Positions 21,791 through 33,063 of a stretch of 64,000 bases of DNA are shown here, one piece after another. Location of the stretch: positions 8,908,501 to 8,972,500 of the forward strand of contig WOAB01000109.1 in NCBI GenBank assembly GCA_027886185.1. The letters are read 5' to 3'. Source of the stretch: Rheum nobile. Its lineage: Eukaryota > Streptophyta > Magnoliopsida > Caryophyllales > Polygonaceae. The notes under the pieces were generated by a model. It saw only the letters and a list, made by a program, of their open reading frames with translations. It did not search any database and had not been told where the DNA came from. Position 1 is the stretch's first letter, and each line of letters opens with the position of its first letter. Made by a program: the position numbers and the translations under genes.

Positions 21791-23379
21791 GCGGTCCGTA
21801 GCCGAAGGGAGGCGGCGCGTCGCAGAAGGGAGTTGGTGTTTTATGGTGTTTGGATTTTAGTGAAGAAGAAGAAGAAAAAGAAGAGGAAATGTACGTAATT
21901 CAAGGCTTCTTTATTATTTGTGAAACAATAAATGTAGAGAGTGACTTTTTAGTCTAATTGTATTATGGATGAGTTACTAATTCCATTTATTATGTTGGGT
22001 ATATTTTTGGAACTCCTTAATGAAAATAGTCTATTTATGTCTTTTTCCCTATTATAATTAAGTGTGCCAAACAGAGCCTTAGAATAGTGAACTTATAAAG
22101 TATATATAACAAGTGAACTTATAGGTGTGCATTTATTTTGTATTGATTTACATTTTCATTAATTCTTAACTAGATATAACTTATTTAACTTTAACTATAA
22201 ATTTTTATATATATATATATAATATTAAGTTTGTAAGATTGATATACTCTTATAATTTTTTTTTAAAAAATATTCATTTTTATTCAAATTCAATGTAAGG
22301 CATATAAGTTTGAGTTTTTCCTTTTAAAATAAAAAATGAATATATATATATATATGTGTGTGTGGAATTAGGATCAAGTACATAGTATTTTTAGGGTAAA
22401 TAGTAGGGAAAAGTTATAACCATTTGATCATTAGAATCTAATGGTACATATTAAATGAAAATTACAATGATATGGAAGCATACATGTGATTACTTCTCTG
22501 TCTAATCAAATCCCATGATTTTAGCAAAAGTTTTGATTCCAAATATAACATAAATATCTTCCTCTCTCCTATCCAAATTTATTTTGATCCCCTCTTGTTG
22601 CGCCATTGAAATGGTGTGACTATCTCCATACCAATTCTTAGATAAGTTGTACTTTCACCACTACACCAATAATATGGGATCTATGTCCACACCAACCCAA
22701 TCAAAGCAATATATATCCTCATCGACACATCCTTGATTCTCGTTGCCAATTCCTCGCGCGCAAGATAATGTTTCTACGTCTTTAGTACGCATCATGATCA
22801 ACTCGAGTGATTGTGTGTGCTGGTTGAATCCCGCAAAGAATCCATACTGATGAAAATTCGTCAAATGATTAGTCTGGTCTTATTGGTTATCCTCACCTTT
22901 AAGCACCTTTTTTGGGGAAGATGAACATAACAACCTTTATATTCCTACTTCATTTCATTTGATTAAACAATTACATGTTACTAATTGAACAAAAAGACTA
23001 GTCTATGGACAAGTAATCAAGGTACAATGAACTATTTAACATCAATTATATATAGCATGTTGTTCAATTTAACAAGAAGCTACTCTATGAATAAATAATA
23101 AAAAATAACAACAAATCGACATCGATCAATTATCAAGCAACTGAGTTGTTCAATTAAGTAACCATATTTATTTAATTGAAAAATTATAAAATAATTATTT
23201 AAACAAGTAACCAAAACCAACTAAACATCGCATGATTCAAAATAATGAACAATGAAGTAATGTCAAAAATGAGATTTGAGAGGTATTGTTAAATACGAGA
23301 GATTTATTGGATTTTAGGAAAGAAAAAGATAAAAATCTAGTTTTTTTTCCTTGTAATTAACTTTTTAAATTTTATCGAT
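21791..23379. other. Unassigned non-coding sequence
   Basis: A short GC-rich block with a GAAGAAGAAG run (about 21785-21890) is followed by AT-rich sequence with TA and TG microsatellites (22205-22225, 22345-22365). A 67-codon minus-strand frame at 22661-22864 is unrecognised and not supported as a gene. Confidence 0.3.
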
Positions 23380-23730
23380 CCGGTTCATATTGTTCATTAT
23401 ATATATCGACATTGTTCATTAAGGCATTAGTTGTATGAACAATTAGGGTAGTAATTGTATGAACAACTAGGAAATACATGTAGTATTTCGATATGGTTCA
23501 TCTTATTCATTACATATATCGAAATTGTTCATTAGGTCATCGATTGTATGCATAATTAGGAAATACGTGTAATATTTCGATCTTATATTGTGCATTATAT
23601 ATATATCGACATTGTTCATTAGGGCATTGTTTGTATGAAAAATTAGACTAGTATTTGTATTAACATTAAGGAATTACGTGTAGTATTTCGATATGGATCA
23701 TCTTGTTCATTGTATCTATATCTTGTTCAT
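23380..23730 (+). repeat. Tandem ~110-bp repeats, about three units
   Basis: Three diverged units each contain TCGACATTGTTCATTA (or TCGAAATTGTTCATTA), TTGTATGAACAATTAGG and TACGTGTAGTATTTCGAT. They start near 23400, 23517 and 23604. Confidence 0.65.
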
Positions 23731-24610
23731 CTTGAACAATTGCAGAAGCACCAACTATGGCGAAATCCGAAGATGAGAAGAGGAGCGTAAGAGTTATTTT
23801 TAGGTGAAAAGTTTGAGAGTTAAAACAAAACAGTAAAGTAGGGGAGTCATTTTAGGAAATCAGAATATTAACTTCCTTAATAATATTTTTAATATTTTGT
23901 TACAGATTTTGTAACTTCTATTGTATGAACAAGTCCTACTATAAGTTAAATGTTCTCTACTATACTATCCGTAAGATTTAAAAGATCAACGCTCAATAAA
24001 GCTCTTCACTATTTATTATAAGAAGTCTCTTTATTAGAACCCAACTCTATATATGTGGGTGTGTCATAAAATAACTACGTTGATTTTTGTGTTATTCTCT
24101 TCTTCAAGATAATAGCACTAGAACCAACGCAATATTTTTTGAATTTTGTGACACATTTTCCTTATATTTTCATTTTAAAAGAGGGAAAATCAAATTTTCT
24201 CCTTTTGTGAATGCTCTAGGCAAGTCTTTATAAGTTATTAGTCCCATAATACAATATTGTTAATTAAATTTTAATTAGATGGGTGACAATTTGTTTAGTA
24301 GGCAGGATTGTTATTAATGTATGTTTGAGATCAAATATATTTGTCTCTTAACCTACAATTTGATATGCGTTGTGAGTCACTAGATTATCATGATCCAATG
24401 ATCAAAATAAATTTACTTATCTCCCTATTTTTTCCCTCTTACTTTTTCTAAAATTCAACTCCCAAATTACTTAATGACCACAAAAGACATGTACTTGTTC
24501 AAATTTACATTTATGACCCTATATTTTTCAAATTTCCCTCAAAATAATTATTTTGTTTGCCCCAATTTTTTTGAAAATCTCAAATTTTGTCAGAAATAAT
24601 TACATTTTTA
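23731..24610. other. AT-rich non-coding
   Basis: No gene is visible. TTTAGTAGGCAGGATTGTTATT around 24295 also occurs near 52740, hinting at another dispersed repeat shared with the right part of the window. Confidence 0.35.
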
Positions 24611-24951
24611 CCCCAAATTTTCAATAATTACACCAAAGTCACAAGAGAGTTTAGAGAGGCCATCAATAAGAGATAGATTGTAAAGTTGCTGATAAGCTTC
24701 TCTAATCGCCTTCCTTTGGCTTGCATTTCTGTGTCCCAAAACTGATATTACTGCTTTCCCATCCGCTGTCCATCCTTCGATCACCATTAATCCAAATTCC
24801 ACAATTATATTTTCAATAAAATGAAAAATAAAATAAAATAAAGGCGATTTGAAATTGAAATTAAAGGAGAGAGACCTTCAAAGGCGTGTTTGAGCTTCTT
24901 TGCATCTTCCTTTGGAGGAGGAATGACATCTTAGATTATAAGGGTACCCAT
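24611..24951 (-). pseudogene. Annexin pseudogene, first two exons
   Basis: Annexins are calcium-dependent membrane-binding proteins with four repeats. The minus strand shows exon 1 (24876-24951), with ATG at the right end, then a TAA at codon 7, then DVIPPPKEDAKKLKHAFE. A GT donor and AG acceptor bound a 101-nt intron. Exon 2 (to 24774) reads GWTADGKAVISVLGHRNASQ and IREAYQQLYN. The intron interrupts the Gly codon in F-E-G|W, exactly as in the annexin gene at 63702. The usual GWGT calcium-loop start is altered to GWTA. Homology fades after about 24630, so it is a truncated, stop-containing copy. Confidence 0.75.
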
Positions 24952-25419
24952 CAATCTTGTTAATCAAAATCAAGAACACAAGGTTAACCACAAATTTGTT
25001 AACAAGGTTTCAGATTAAAATTGTGCAAGAAGAGATGGAAACAAAGATATGTTTTCTTTAAAATTGAACTTTTTACTCTTGTTCTTTTTACCCCCTTGAA
25101 TTTCTCCTGGTCTTTATAACAACCTAAAATAACTTCCTGTAACCAATTAATCATTATCGGTTCACATATTTCTCACGTAATTTTATGATTTATGGAATAA
25201 TTGTTTTTCCTACCTATTTTTCACTCCGTCATATTTTTTTGAAAAAAGTTTAAGCTTAGTATTAGGTCAAAAGCGGCTTAAAAAAGCCAGAGTTTGCCAT
25301 GCCAAAGAGCATGGAGTTACAACAGTTGAAGGTATAGACAAATGAATTCTATTTGGGCACTCTGTCATATTTATATAAATTGCATATAATATCATAAATT
25401 TATTTTTTTATTTCTTATT
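24952..25419. other. AT-rich non-coding
   Basis: No recognisable feature between the annexin pseudogene start and repeat copy B. Confidence 0.3.
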
Positions 25420-26310
25420 GATTATCAATGTTAAAGGTATAGACAGGAGATGAATTCTTCTATCATAGATTAATGTGCGACCAATATAATTTTGTGAAAC
25501 CAATTAGACTAATGAAAGATGATTGAGAAACTGAGATTTGTGTAAGGACTATGCGAATTTCGTACCTTTTGATACTTTTATGCATATAGCAAGTGAATTT
25601 TCGATCACACTTCCGATTCTTGGAAAGACTTCTTGTTCACGGACATTGATGTTACTCGAGATCGAACGATCGATTAGTGTTGATGATGATCAAATTAAAA
25701 CAACACTAAATACAAACACTAGTGTCTATGAACAAGAAGTGTTTCCAACATCGCTTTCCATCAACGGTTTTTCTAACCTATGTCCTAAGGGCATAGGTTA
25801 AGATCCCATATATAGAAACTTTTAATTATGTGTTAATTTTTTAGGATATTTTATTTTTTTTAAATGGGTTTACCTTTCCTTCTTTAGGGTTTATATTTCT
25901 TAATAGGAATTCTTAACTTATGCCCTAAGGGCATAGGTTAGACAAACCGTTCCATCAAAGCGTGCATGCAAATAGACAATAGGGCAATAACTGATGACTT
26001 GATGTAGTTTTGTTATCAAAACAAGATAACTAGGTGTCTTTTATAAATTTACAATACTTGAAGAACAAGCCAGTTCTAAGATTATTATTACTAGAAATAA
26101 CCACCGCTGCAAGTAAAAGAGTATATTTTTCTGCCCAATTACCGGAGTTATAGATATATATTGCAGATCGAGTTAATCACCTAAACTATGGGTAGAGTTT
26201 ATTTGATATGGACTTGATTGATAATCATACCCTCATTTTCATATTAAGATATATAATATAATCGGCATGTGATGAAAAATAAGGAGATACGAAATCTTAG
26301 GACGAGGCCA
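25420..26310 (+). repeat. Dispersed hairpin repeat, copy B
   Basis: Shares with copies A and C: TTTTGTGAAACCAATTAG, the hairpin (arms 25622-25653 and 25715-25746), CTTGAAGAACAAG, a CACCGCTGCAAGTAAAAGAG block and a GGAGATACGAAATCTTAGGA block. It is interrupted by a 185-bp MITE (25765-25949) and ended by the copia 2 LTR. Confidence 0.7.
25765..25949. mobile_element. Mutator-type MITE, 185 bp
   Basis: Flanked by a perfect 9-bp duplication TTCCATCAA (25756-25764 and 25950-25958). The ends are CGGTTTTTCTAACCTATG and the reverse complement of CATAGGTTAGACAAACCG. The roughly 38-bp terminal repeats are themselves nearly palindromic (CTATGCCCTAAGGGCATAG). It is non-coding and sits inside repeat copy B. 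Confidence 0.85.
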
Positions 26311-26316
26311 ACTTAT

Positions 26317-26470
26317 TGAGATATGTTATCTTATGTTAGGATATATTGTTGATATGTATATCTTCTATATTAGTATATTATCTTTTAGGTTACTCTCTTG
26401 TAATTATATATTGCCCTAGAGAGGCTAATGACAGACATACAGAAATTCTCCCAAATTATTTCTTGTTTCA
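26317..26470 (+). repeat. 5' LTR of copia element 2 (approximate)
   Basis: The end TTCTTGTTTCA abuts a tRNA-iMet primer site. The start is either TGAGATATGTTATC (26317) or TGTTAGGATATATTG (26334). The second LTR is absent, so this cannot be settled here. AGGCTAATGACA occurs in the LTR and again just after the primer site. Confidence 0.55.
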
Positions 26471-26482
26471 TGGTATCAGAGC

Positions 26483-27338
26483 AGGCTAATGACAATCTTA
26501 AGCCTGCTACGCCGATATCTATTAAGTTACTGGACAATCGTTTTGCTACACCCTCTGAGGAAGGCTCCTTGACGTTGTCTGACTCTATTACATTGCATCA
26601 TGTGTTATTTATTCCTCAGTTAGACTGTAATCTGATATCTTTTGCTAAGCTATTATCTGATTTGAAGTATCTAGTTCTTCTCACTGCGAGACTGTGTGTG
26701 ATTCAGGAAAGCATTTCGAGGACGGTGATTGGAGTGGGTGAGCAATGGGGTGGGGTCTACTGGCTTCACACGCTGGGGTCGTCTGCACGTGCCTGCCATT
26801 CTGCAATTTCGTCTTCAGATTCTCTAATTCTTTGGCATAAACGAATGGGACATCCGTCTCTTTCTGTGTTATCTTCTATTCCTGCAGTAGGACGTTTTGT
26901 TAGTGAAGACAGTAAAGTTGATCCTTGTGATGTCTGCTTTAAGGCTAAACAAGTTCGTAGCAGTTTTCCTTTGAGTTCTAATACAACAGATGGTATATTT
27001 GATTTGATTCATTGTGATGTTTGGGGCCCTTATAGTGTTTCTTCTACCATTGGTGCCAACTATTTCTTGACTATCGTTGATGATCATTCGAGGGCCGTAT
27101 GGATCTATCTTATGGCTCATAAATCTGAGGTTGCAGGTTAATTCAAAAGTGTTATGCCATGGTGAAAACGCAATTTCAGAGATGTGTTAAGAGGTTTCAT
27201 TCTGATAATGGCACAAAGTTTCTTTGTCTGAAACCATTCTTTGATGCTCAGGGTATACTTCTTGAGACTACTTGTGTCTATACACCACAGCAGAATGGCA
27301 GAGTAGAACGCAAGCATCGTCATATCCTCAATGTGGCT
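26483..27338 (+). pseudogene. copia 2 polyprotein, pre-integrase and integrase part 1
   Basis: The frame begins in the C-terminal part of protease (LHHVLFIPQLDCNLISFAKL). It continues with the pre-integrase zinc motif (LWHKRMGHPS, CDVCFKAKQ) and the integrase core start (DLIHCDVWGPYSV, VDDHSRAVWIYLM). A frameshift lies near 27138. The next frame carries RFHSDNGTKF and YTPQQNGRVERKHRHILN, the second Asp and the Glu of the catalytic triad. The fusion of leader to protease means about 1 kb of gag-protease was deleted. Confidence 0.8.
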
Positions 27339-27343
27339 CGTGC

Positions 27344-29055
27344 TGTAATACCCCTCATTTTTGGTAAGGAAATTTTTGGTATTTTTGAGCTTTACTCGTA
27401 TGAGTTATTGTTGCAAAATAATTGTATGAGATATTGTTGCAAAATAATTATATAAGATATTGTTGTAAAATATTTATATAAGATATTCGTATAGGATAAT
27501 TGTGGACTCAGGCGGGCACCAGTACCGGCACCGGCATCATGTAAGATGGGTGGGTGGCTTGGTAGCTGTGTTAGCTTGGCCTGGAGTGTCACAAATATAT
27601 GCAGGATAATTATGTAAAGTATTTGTGCAAGATATTTATATAAGATATTTGTGCACGGTATTTATATAAGATATTTGTGCACGGTAATTGTGCGAGGTAA
27701 TTGCTTGAGATGTTTGTGCTAGATGGTGTACGAATATATTTAACCCGGGATTAAGATTATTTGATCTCTTGATGAGATAGGACAAAAACGGGTAAAAGTG
27801 TGAGTTTTGGCCGTGACCGCACCCGGCGCCAGGCGCCACCGCACCCGCGGCAAGGCCATAAAACAGAGGCGGTCGTCGTCTTCGCGTTGATTTTTCTGAA
27901 ATTCTATCCTTTTGGCCACTTGGCCACTTGCTCCACTTGGCTCTTTGCCTTGTCCCCTTGCTCCCGGCTTGTCCCCTAGCTTGTCCCCTTGGTGGTGGCT
28001 CGAATCGGGGCTATAAAAGGAGGTGAAACCCGAAGCTCACTTCATCTTCTTCTTTCTCCTCTCCTCTGTTTTTCACCATTGTTGAGCAAGCTTGTGAGCT
28101 TCTTTTGAGAGTGTTTCTTGAGTTGAGAAGGTGCCCTCTAGTGTTGTGTGAAGCTTTAAGATGTTGGGAGATCGAACCATAGACAAATCGGTTTTGGGGT
28201 AAGAAATTCTCCATGGCGGTCGAGCTTCCCCTTCGCCACTGTCTGTCCACCGCACCCAGCGGCAAGGCCCACCGCACCCGCGGCGAGGCTTGTCCGAGGG
28301 TGTGTTCTTGGAGTTTTGGCTTGAGGTTTGGCTCGATTCCTTTGGATTCTTTTCCTATTCTTTTAGATTCATTTATGAGGATATTTGATCTAAGTTAGGA
28401 TCTTGTTATGGGTCGTTTCCTAGGGATTTTTATTCCAGATCTGTCCCCGTTTTGGACTCAGGGACCCGTTCTTAAGCTTTGTTTGAGCTCGTCTTTCCAG
28501 GCAAGTGGTTTTTAATTAATTTGAGATAATTAAAATCTGATATTATATTAGGTTGTATATTCTGCTAGAATAAACGCTAATATAAGAGATATGCTGTAAT
28601 CATGTGACTTGAGATTGTGATGTGATTTGTGATATGTGGAACTGCTTGTGATGTGTTTGTGTGAATTATTGGTGAAGCCCTTGCTTAGTCTATTCATTAG
28701 ACTAACTCTTGTATTTTTATATTTCTGTAACGTCATGGGGGTGTCGTTCGTCCATTTCGGCACATGCAGATCCGAGGAGGCTAGAAGTGACTATGAGGAT
28801 GGACGGTGTTTTGACAAGTTATTTTGTCGTTTTGTTTAAAAGTATTCCGCTGTTGCATTTCTGATGTATTTGGGTCGTTTTAGGAATTGTGTTAACATTC
28901 CGCGACCATGTGGTTTAATAAAAGTTATGATTTTAGTATTGTAACTATCTTTAAGACAGTTATGTCATCGAAAAAGCATGGGGTGACTTCGGGGTTTACG
29001 TCCGGGGTCATCGACAGTAGCGCTTTCAAATGGTGTTAAATTTGGGGGTGTTACA
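27344..29055 (+). repeat. 5' LTR of the non-autonomous element
   Basis: Ends TGTAATACCCC and GGGGGTGTTACA. A TATA box (CTATAAAAGG, 28011-28020) is followed about 30 bp on by a CT-rich likely start region. A GC-rich block with repeated CACCGCACCC is present (27810-28270). Short open frames here are repeated in both LTRs and look non-coding. Confidence 0.9.
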
Positions 29056-29541
29056 GATTTGGTATCAGAGCCGAAAGTTTTTAAAACGGGTTTGGGATTT
29101 AATGGACCATTTACTCGTTTTGTTTGAAAGTGTTTTCAAACGGCTCTTGTGAACTCACGGGCGGCACCAGTACCGGCACCGACACCGTTGGGTGGCTGGG
29201 TGTGTGATGTGGTTGGGGTAGCTTGGCCTGGTGATGTTACAGGTCCGGTTTGAAATATTTTCATTCGTTGAAATATTTTCACTTATTTGAAATATTTGCG
29301 AAGGCTCTAAATTTTTAAAAGTGAAAAAGTTACACCGTTCATAGTCGTGCCTCTTCTCTTGAGTCTGTTAAGGTGAATCTCTAGTTAGACTTGAGTTCCT
29401 AGTTTCCTTGTTATGCTTTGAGGTTATAGGACCTTTGGTTAAAGTTTTTGAGGTTAAGGATGGTAAGGTTGTTGTTGAGGTAGGTTCCTCATTGGCTTAG
29501 TGCAAGTTTCGGGGTCGAAACTTAAATTAAGGGGGTGGTAA

Positions 29542-31253
29542 TGTAATACCCCTCATTTTTGGTAAGGAAATTTTTGGTATTTTTGAGCTTTACTCGTATG
29601 AGTTATTGTTGCAAAATAATTGTATGAGATATTGTTGCAAAATAATTATATAAGATATTGTTGTAAAATATTTATATAAGATATTCGTGTGGGATAATTG
29701 TGGACTCAGGCGGGCACCAGTACCGGCACCGACATCATGTAAGATGGGTGGGTGGCTTGGTAGCTGTGTTAGCTTGGCCTGGAGTGTCACAAATATATGC
29801 AGGATAATTATGTAAAGTATTTGTGCAAGATATTTATATAAGATATTTGTGCACGGTATTTATATAAGATATTTGTGCACGGTAATTGTGCGAGGTAATT
29901 GCTTGAGATGTTTGTGCTAGATGGTGTACGAATATATTTAACCCGGGATTAGGATTATTTGATCTCTTGATGAGATAGGACAAAAACGGGTAAAAGTGTG
30001 AGTTTTGGCCGTGACCGCACCCGACGCCAGGCGCCACCGCACCCGCGGCAAGGCCAGAAAACAGAGGCGGTCGTCGTCTTCACGTTGATTTTTCTGAAAT
30101 TCTATCCTTTTGGCCACTTGGCCACTTGCTCCACTTGGCTCTTTTCCTTGTCCCCTTGCTCCCGGCTTGTCCCCTAGCTTGTCCCCTTGGTGGTGGCTCA
30201 AATCGGGGCTATAAAAGGAGGTGAAACCCGAAGCTCACTTCATCTTCTTCTTCCTCCTCTCCTCTGTTTTTCACCATTGTTGAGCAAGCTTGTGAGCTTC
30301 GTTTGAGAGTGTTTCTTGAGTTGAGAAGGTGCCCTCTAGTGTTGTGTGAAGCTTTAAGGTGTTGGGAGATCGAACCATAGACAAATCGGTTTTGGGGTAA
30401 GAAATTCTCCATGGCGGTCGAGCTTCCCCTTCGCCACTGTCTGTCCACCGCACCCAGCGGCAAGGCCCACCGCACCCGTGGCGAGGCTTGTCCGAAGGTG
30501 TGTTCTTGGAGTTTTGGCTTGAGGTTTGGCTCGATTCCTTTGGATTCTTTTCCTATCCTTTTAGATTCATTTATGAGGATATTTGATCTAAGTTAGGATC
30601 TTGTTATGGGTCATTTCCTAGGGATTTTTATTCCAGATCTGTCCCCGTTTTGGACTCAGGGACCCGTTCTTAAGCTTTGTTTGAGCTCGTCTTTCCAGGC
30701 AAGTGGTTTTTAATTAATTTGAGATAATTAAAATCTGATATTATATTAGGTTGTATATTCTGCTAGAATCAACGCTAATATAAGAGATATGCTGTAATCA
30801 TGTGACTTGAGATTGTGATGTGATTTGTGATATGTGGAACTGCTTGTGATGTGTTTGTGTGAATTATTGGTGAAGCCCTTGCTTAGTCTATTCATTAGAC
30901 TAACTCTTGTATTTTTATATTTCTGTAACGTCATGGGGGTGTCGTCCGTCCGTTTCGGCACATGCAGATCCGAGGAGGCTAGAAGTGACTATGAGGATGG
31001 ACGGTGTTTTGACAAGTTATTTTGTCGTTTTGTTTAAAAGTATTCCGTTGTTGCATTTCTGATGTATTTGGGTCGTTTTAGGAATTGTGTTGACATTCCG
31101 CGACCATGTGGTTTAATAAAAGTTATGATTTTAGTATTGTAACTATCTTTAAGACAGTTATGTCGTCGGAAAAGCCTGGGGTGACTTTGGGGTTTACGTC
31201 CGGGGTCATCGGCAGTAGCGCTTTCAAATGGTGTTAAATTTGGGGGTGTTACA
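29542..31253 (+). repeat. 3' LTR of the non-autonomous element
   Basis: Same length as the 5' LTR, with scattered substitutions. It ends GTGTTACA and is followed by the CGTGC duplication and resumption of copia 2 integrase. Confidence 0.9.
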
Positions 31254-31258
31254 CGTGC

Positions 31259-33063
31259 TTTGCGTTTTCAAGGTTCTTTGCCCTTGCAATTTTGGGGCCA
31301 ATGTGTTCTTACGGCTGCACATCTCATCAATCGTACACCGACGCCCCTACTTGGCAACAAATCTCCATACGAGATTCTTCATCAGCGAGCTTCGAGCTAC
31401 TCTCATCTTCGGGTTCTTGGTTGCTTATGCTTTGCTTCCCAGATTCCGCGCAAGAGTGACAAATTTGCTTCTCGCAGTCGCAAATGCGTTTTCTTAGGCT
31501 ACCCTAGTGGTAAATGTGGTTGGAAGCTTTATGATATTGAGACTGATCAGGTGTTTATCTCTCGAGATGTCACATTCTTTGAGTCTGTTTTTCCTTATGG
31601 GGAACCTGTCGCTTCATCATCAACGCCGGTCAGCTTGCCACACCCGGCTGTCTATGACGACGAGCCTCTTATGCTTGATTCCCCTGATTTGGAGGCCCCT
31701 TCGGCGCCTCTAAGTGCGTTGTTGTCTGAGCCACCATCTGAGCTGTCGTCTCCTGTGCCTGAGTTGTCATCTCCTGTGTCTCCTGATACGGCGTTGTCTC
31801 CTTTTTCTGACGACAGGGGGAGTCCTCTTCTGCCTATCACTGCACGTCGCTCTACTCGTCCGAAGCAATCTTTTGTTTTGCTCAAGGACTATGTCTGCAA
31901 CACGGTCTGCAACTCTGCCCCCCCCCCCCCCCCCCCCCCCACCGCCACCCCCACCCCCACCCCCACCCCTCGTTGCATCTTCACCCACTTTAGCACCGTC
32001 CTCAGGTACTCGCTATCCCATTGCTGCCTATGTATCTAGTGCTAAGTTTTCTTCTTCCTATGCACATTATTTGGCAGCTATCATATCCACTACCGAGCCT
32101 ACTCGGTTCTCTGAGGCAGCTCAGGAGGCTCCATGGCGATCCGCAATGTAGAGTGAGATCGAGGCCCTTGAGAGGAATGGTACCTGGATCCTTTCTGACT
32201 TGCCTAAAGGCAAGAAGGCCATTGGTTGCAAATGGGTGTACAAGATCAAGTATCGGGCCAATAGGGAGATTGAACGCTACAAGGCTCGGCTTGTAGTGTT
32301 AGGAAACAGACAGGTGGAAGGCATTGATTTCACTGAGACATTTGCTCTTGTTGCCAAAATGGTCAGTGTGCGTGTTTTTCTATCTGTTGCTGCTATTCGT
32401 GGTTGGGATTTGCATCAGATGGATGTCCATAATGCATTTCTCCATGGTGATTTAGATGAGGAGGTGTATATGCTACCTCCTCCTGGATATGCTGATTCCT
32501 CTGCCGAAAAAGTCTACAAGCTGCAAAAATCCCTTTATGGCCTGAAGCAGGCTCCTCGGAACTGGTTTTCCAAGCTTGCTTCTGCTCTTTGTTCCTTTGG
32601 TTTTCAGCAAAGTAGAGCTGACTACTCTCTTTTCTCTTTGCGTCGTGGTGACTCTGTTGTTCATGTGATTGTCTATGTAGATGATCTTATTATTGCTGGT
32701 GACACTTCTGATGGTATTGATGTTGTTAAATCTTACCTTAGCAGTTGTTTTTACATGAAGGATTTGGGGCCTCTTAAGTACTTCCTTGGTCTTGAGATTG
32801 CTCGCAATTCCTCTGGCATTTTCGTCTCTCAACAGAAGTATGCTTTGGAGATCCTAGTCGAGTCTGGACTTCTTGGTTCAAAACCCTGCGAGTTTCCTAT
32901 GGACTCTCATCATCAGTTATCTTCCTCTAAAGGGTCGCCTATGGTCGACCCTGAGCGCTACATACGTCTGGTTGGTCACCTCATCTATCTGACTATCACT
33001 AGACTTGAGCTCTGCTATTCTGTGCATATTTTGTCTCAGTTTATTGATGCGACCCAGCCCTGA
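31259..33063 (+). pseudogene. copia 2 polyprotein, integrase part 2 and reverse transcriptase
   Basis: Resumes exactly where the frame was split: LPLQFWGQCVLTAAHLINRT and PYEILHQRASSYSHLRVLGC (integrase C-terminal half), a Ser/Pro-rich linker with a poly-C tract, then a stop at 32150 (TAG). Reverse transcriptase follows (GCKWVYKIKYRANREIERYK, YVDDLIIAGD, MKDLGPLKYFLGLEIARNSS). It ends in HILSQFIDATQP, the point before RNase H, where homology is lost. The catalytic YVDD is intact, but the protein cannot be made whole. Confidence 0.85.
31917..31970 (+). repeat. Poly-C / (CCCCCA)n tract
   Basis: About 22 consecutive C, then CCACC and CCCCCA units. Opposite-strand frames read as long glycine runs. 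It lies in the linker of copia 2 and is likely prone to length error. Confidence 0.8.

Larger units (their letters stand above)
27344..31253 (+). mobile_element. Non-autonomous LTR element related to the Tekay element
   Basis: A complete element of two 1,712-bp LTRs and only 486 bp between them. It is flanked by CGTGC at 27339-27343 and 31254-31258, inside the copia 2 integrase. It keeps a primer site (TGGTATCAGAGCC, 29060-29072) and a polypurine tract (AAGGGGGTGGTAA), but no coding. The leader GTTTTTAAAACGGGTTTGGG and the TTTCGGGGTCGAAACTT stretch before the polypurine tract are also found at the same places in the gypsy element at 38298, as are the TTTGGGGGTGTTACA LTR ends. LTR differences number about 25-30 (about 1.6%). 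Confidence 0.9.
26317..33063 (+). mobile_element. Ty1/copia element 2, decayed, truncated, with nested insertion
   Basis: The 5' LTR is about 26317-26470 (start uncertain, possibly 26334), followed by the primer site TGGTATCAGAGC at 26471-26482. Gag and most of protease are deleted. Pre-integrase, integrase and reverse transcriptase survive with stops and frameshifts, interrupted at CGTGC by the element at 27344-31253. RNase H and the 3' LTR are missing, because homology stops at 33060 against unrelated sequence. Confidence 0.8.

Noticed and set aside
22661..22864. 67-codon minus-strand frame as a gene
   Set aside because: Short, unrecognised, no splice or start context that sets it apart.
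31714..32151. Proline-rich plus-strand and glycine-rich minus-strand frames
   Set aside because: Produced by the poly-C tract inside the copia 2 linker; the true frame is the integrase-RT one.
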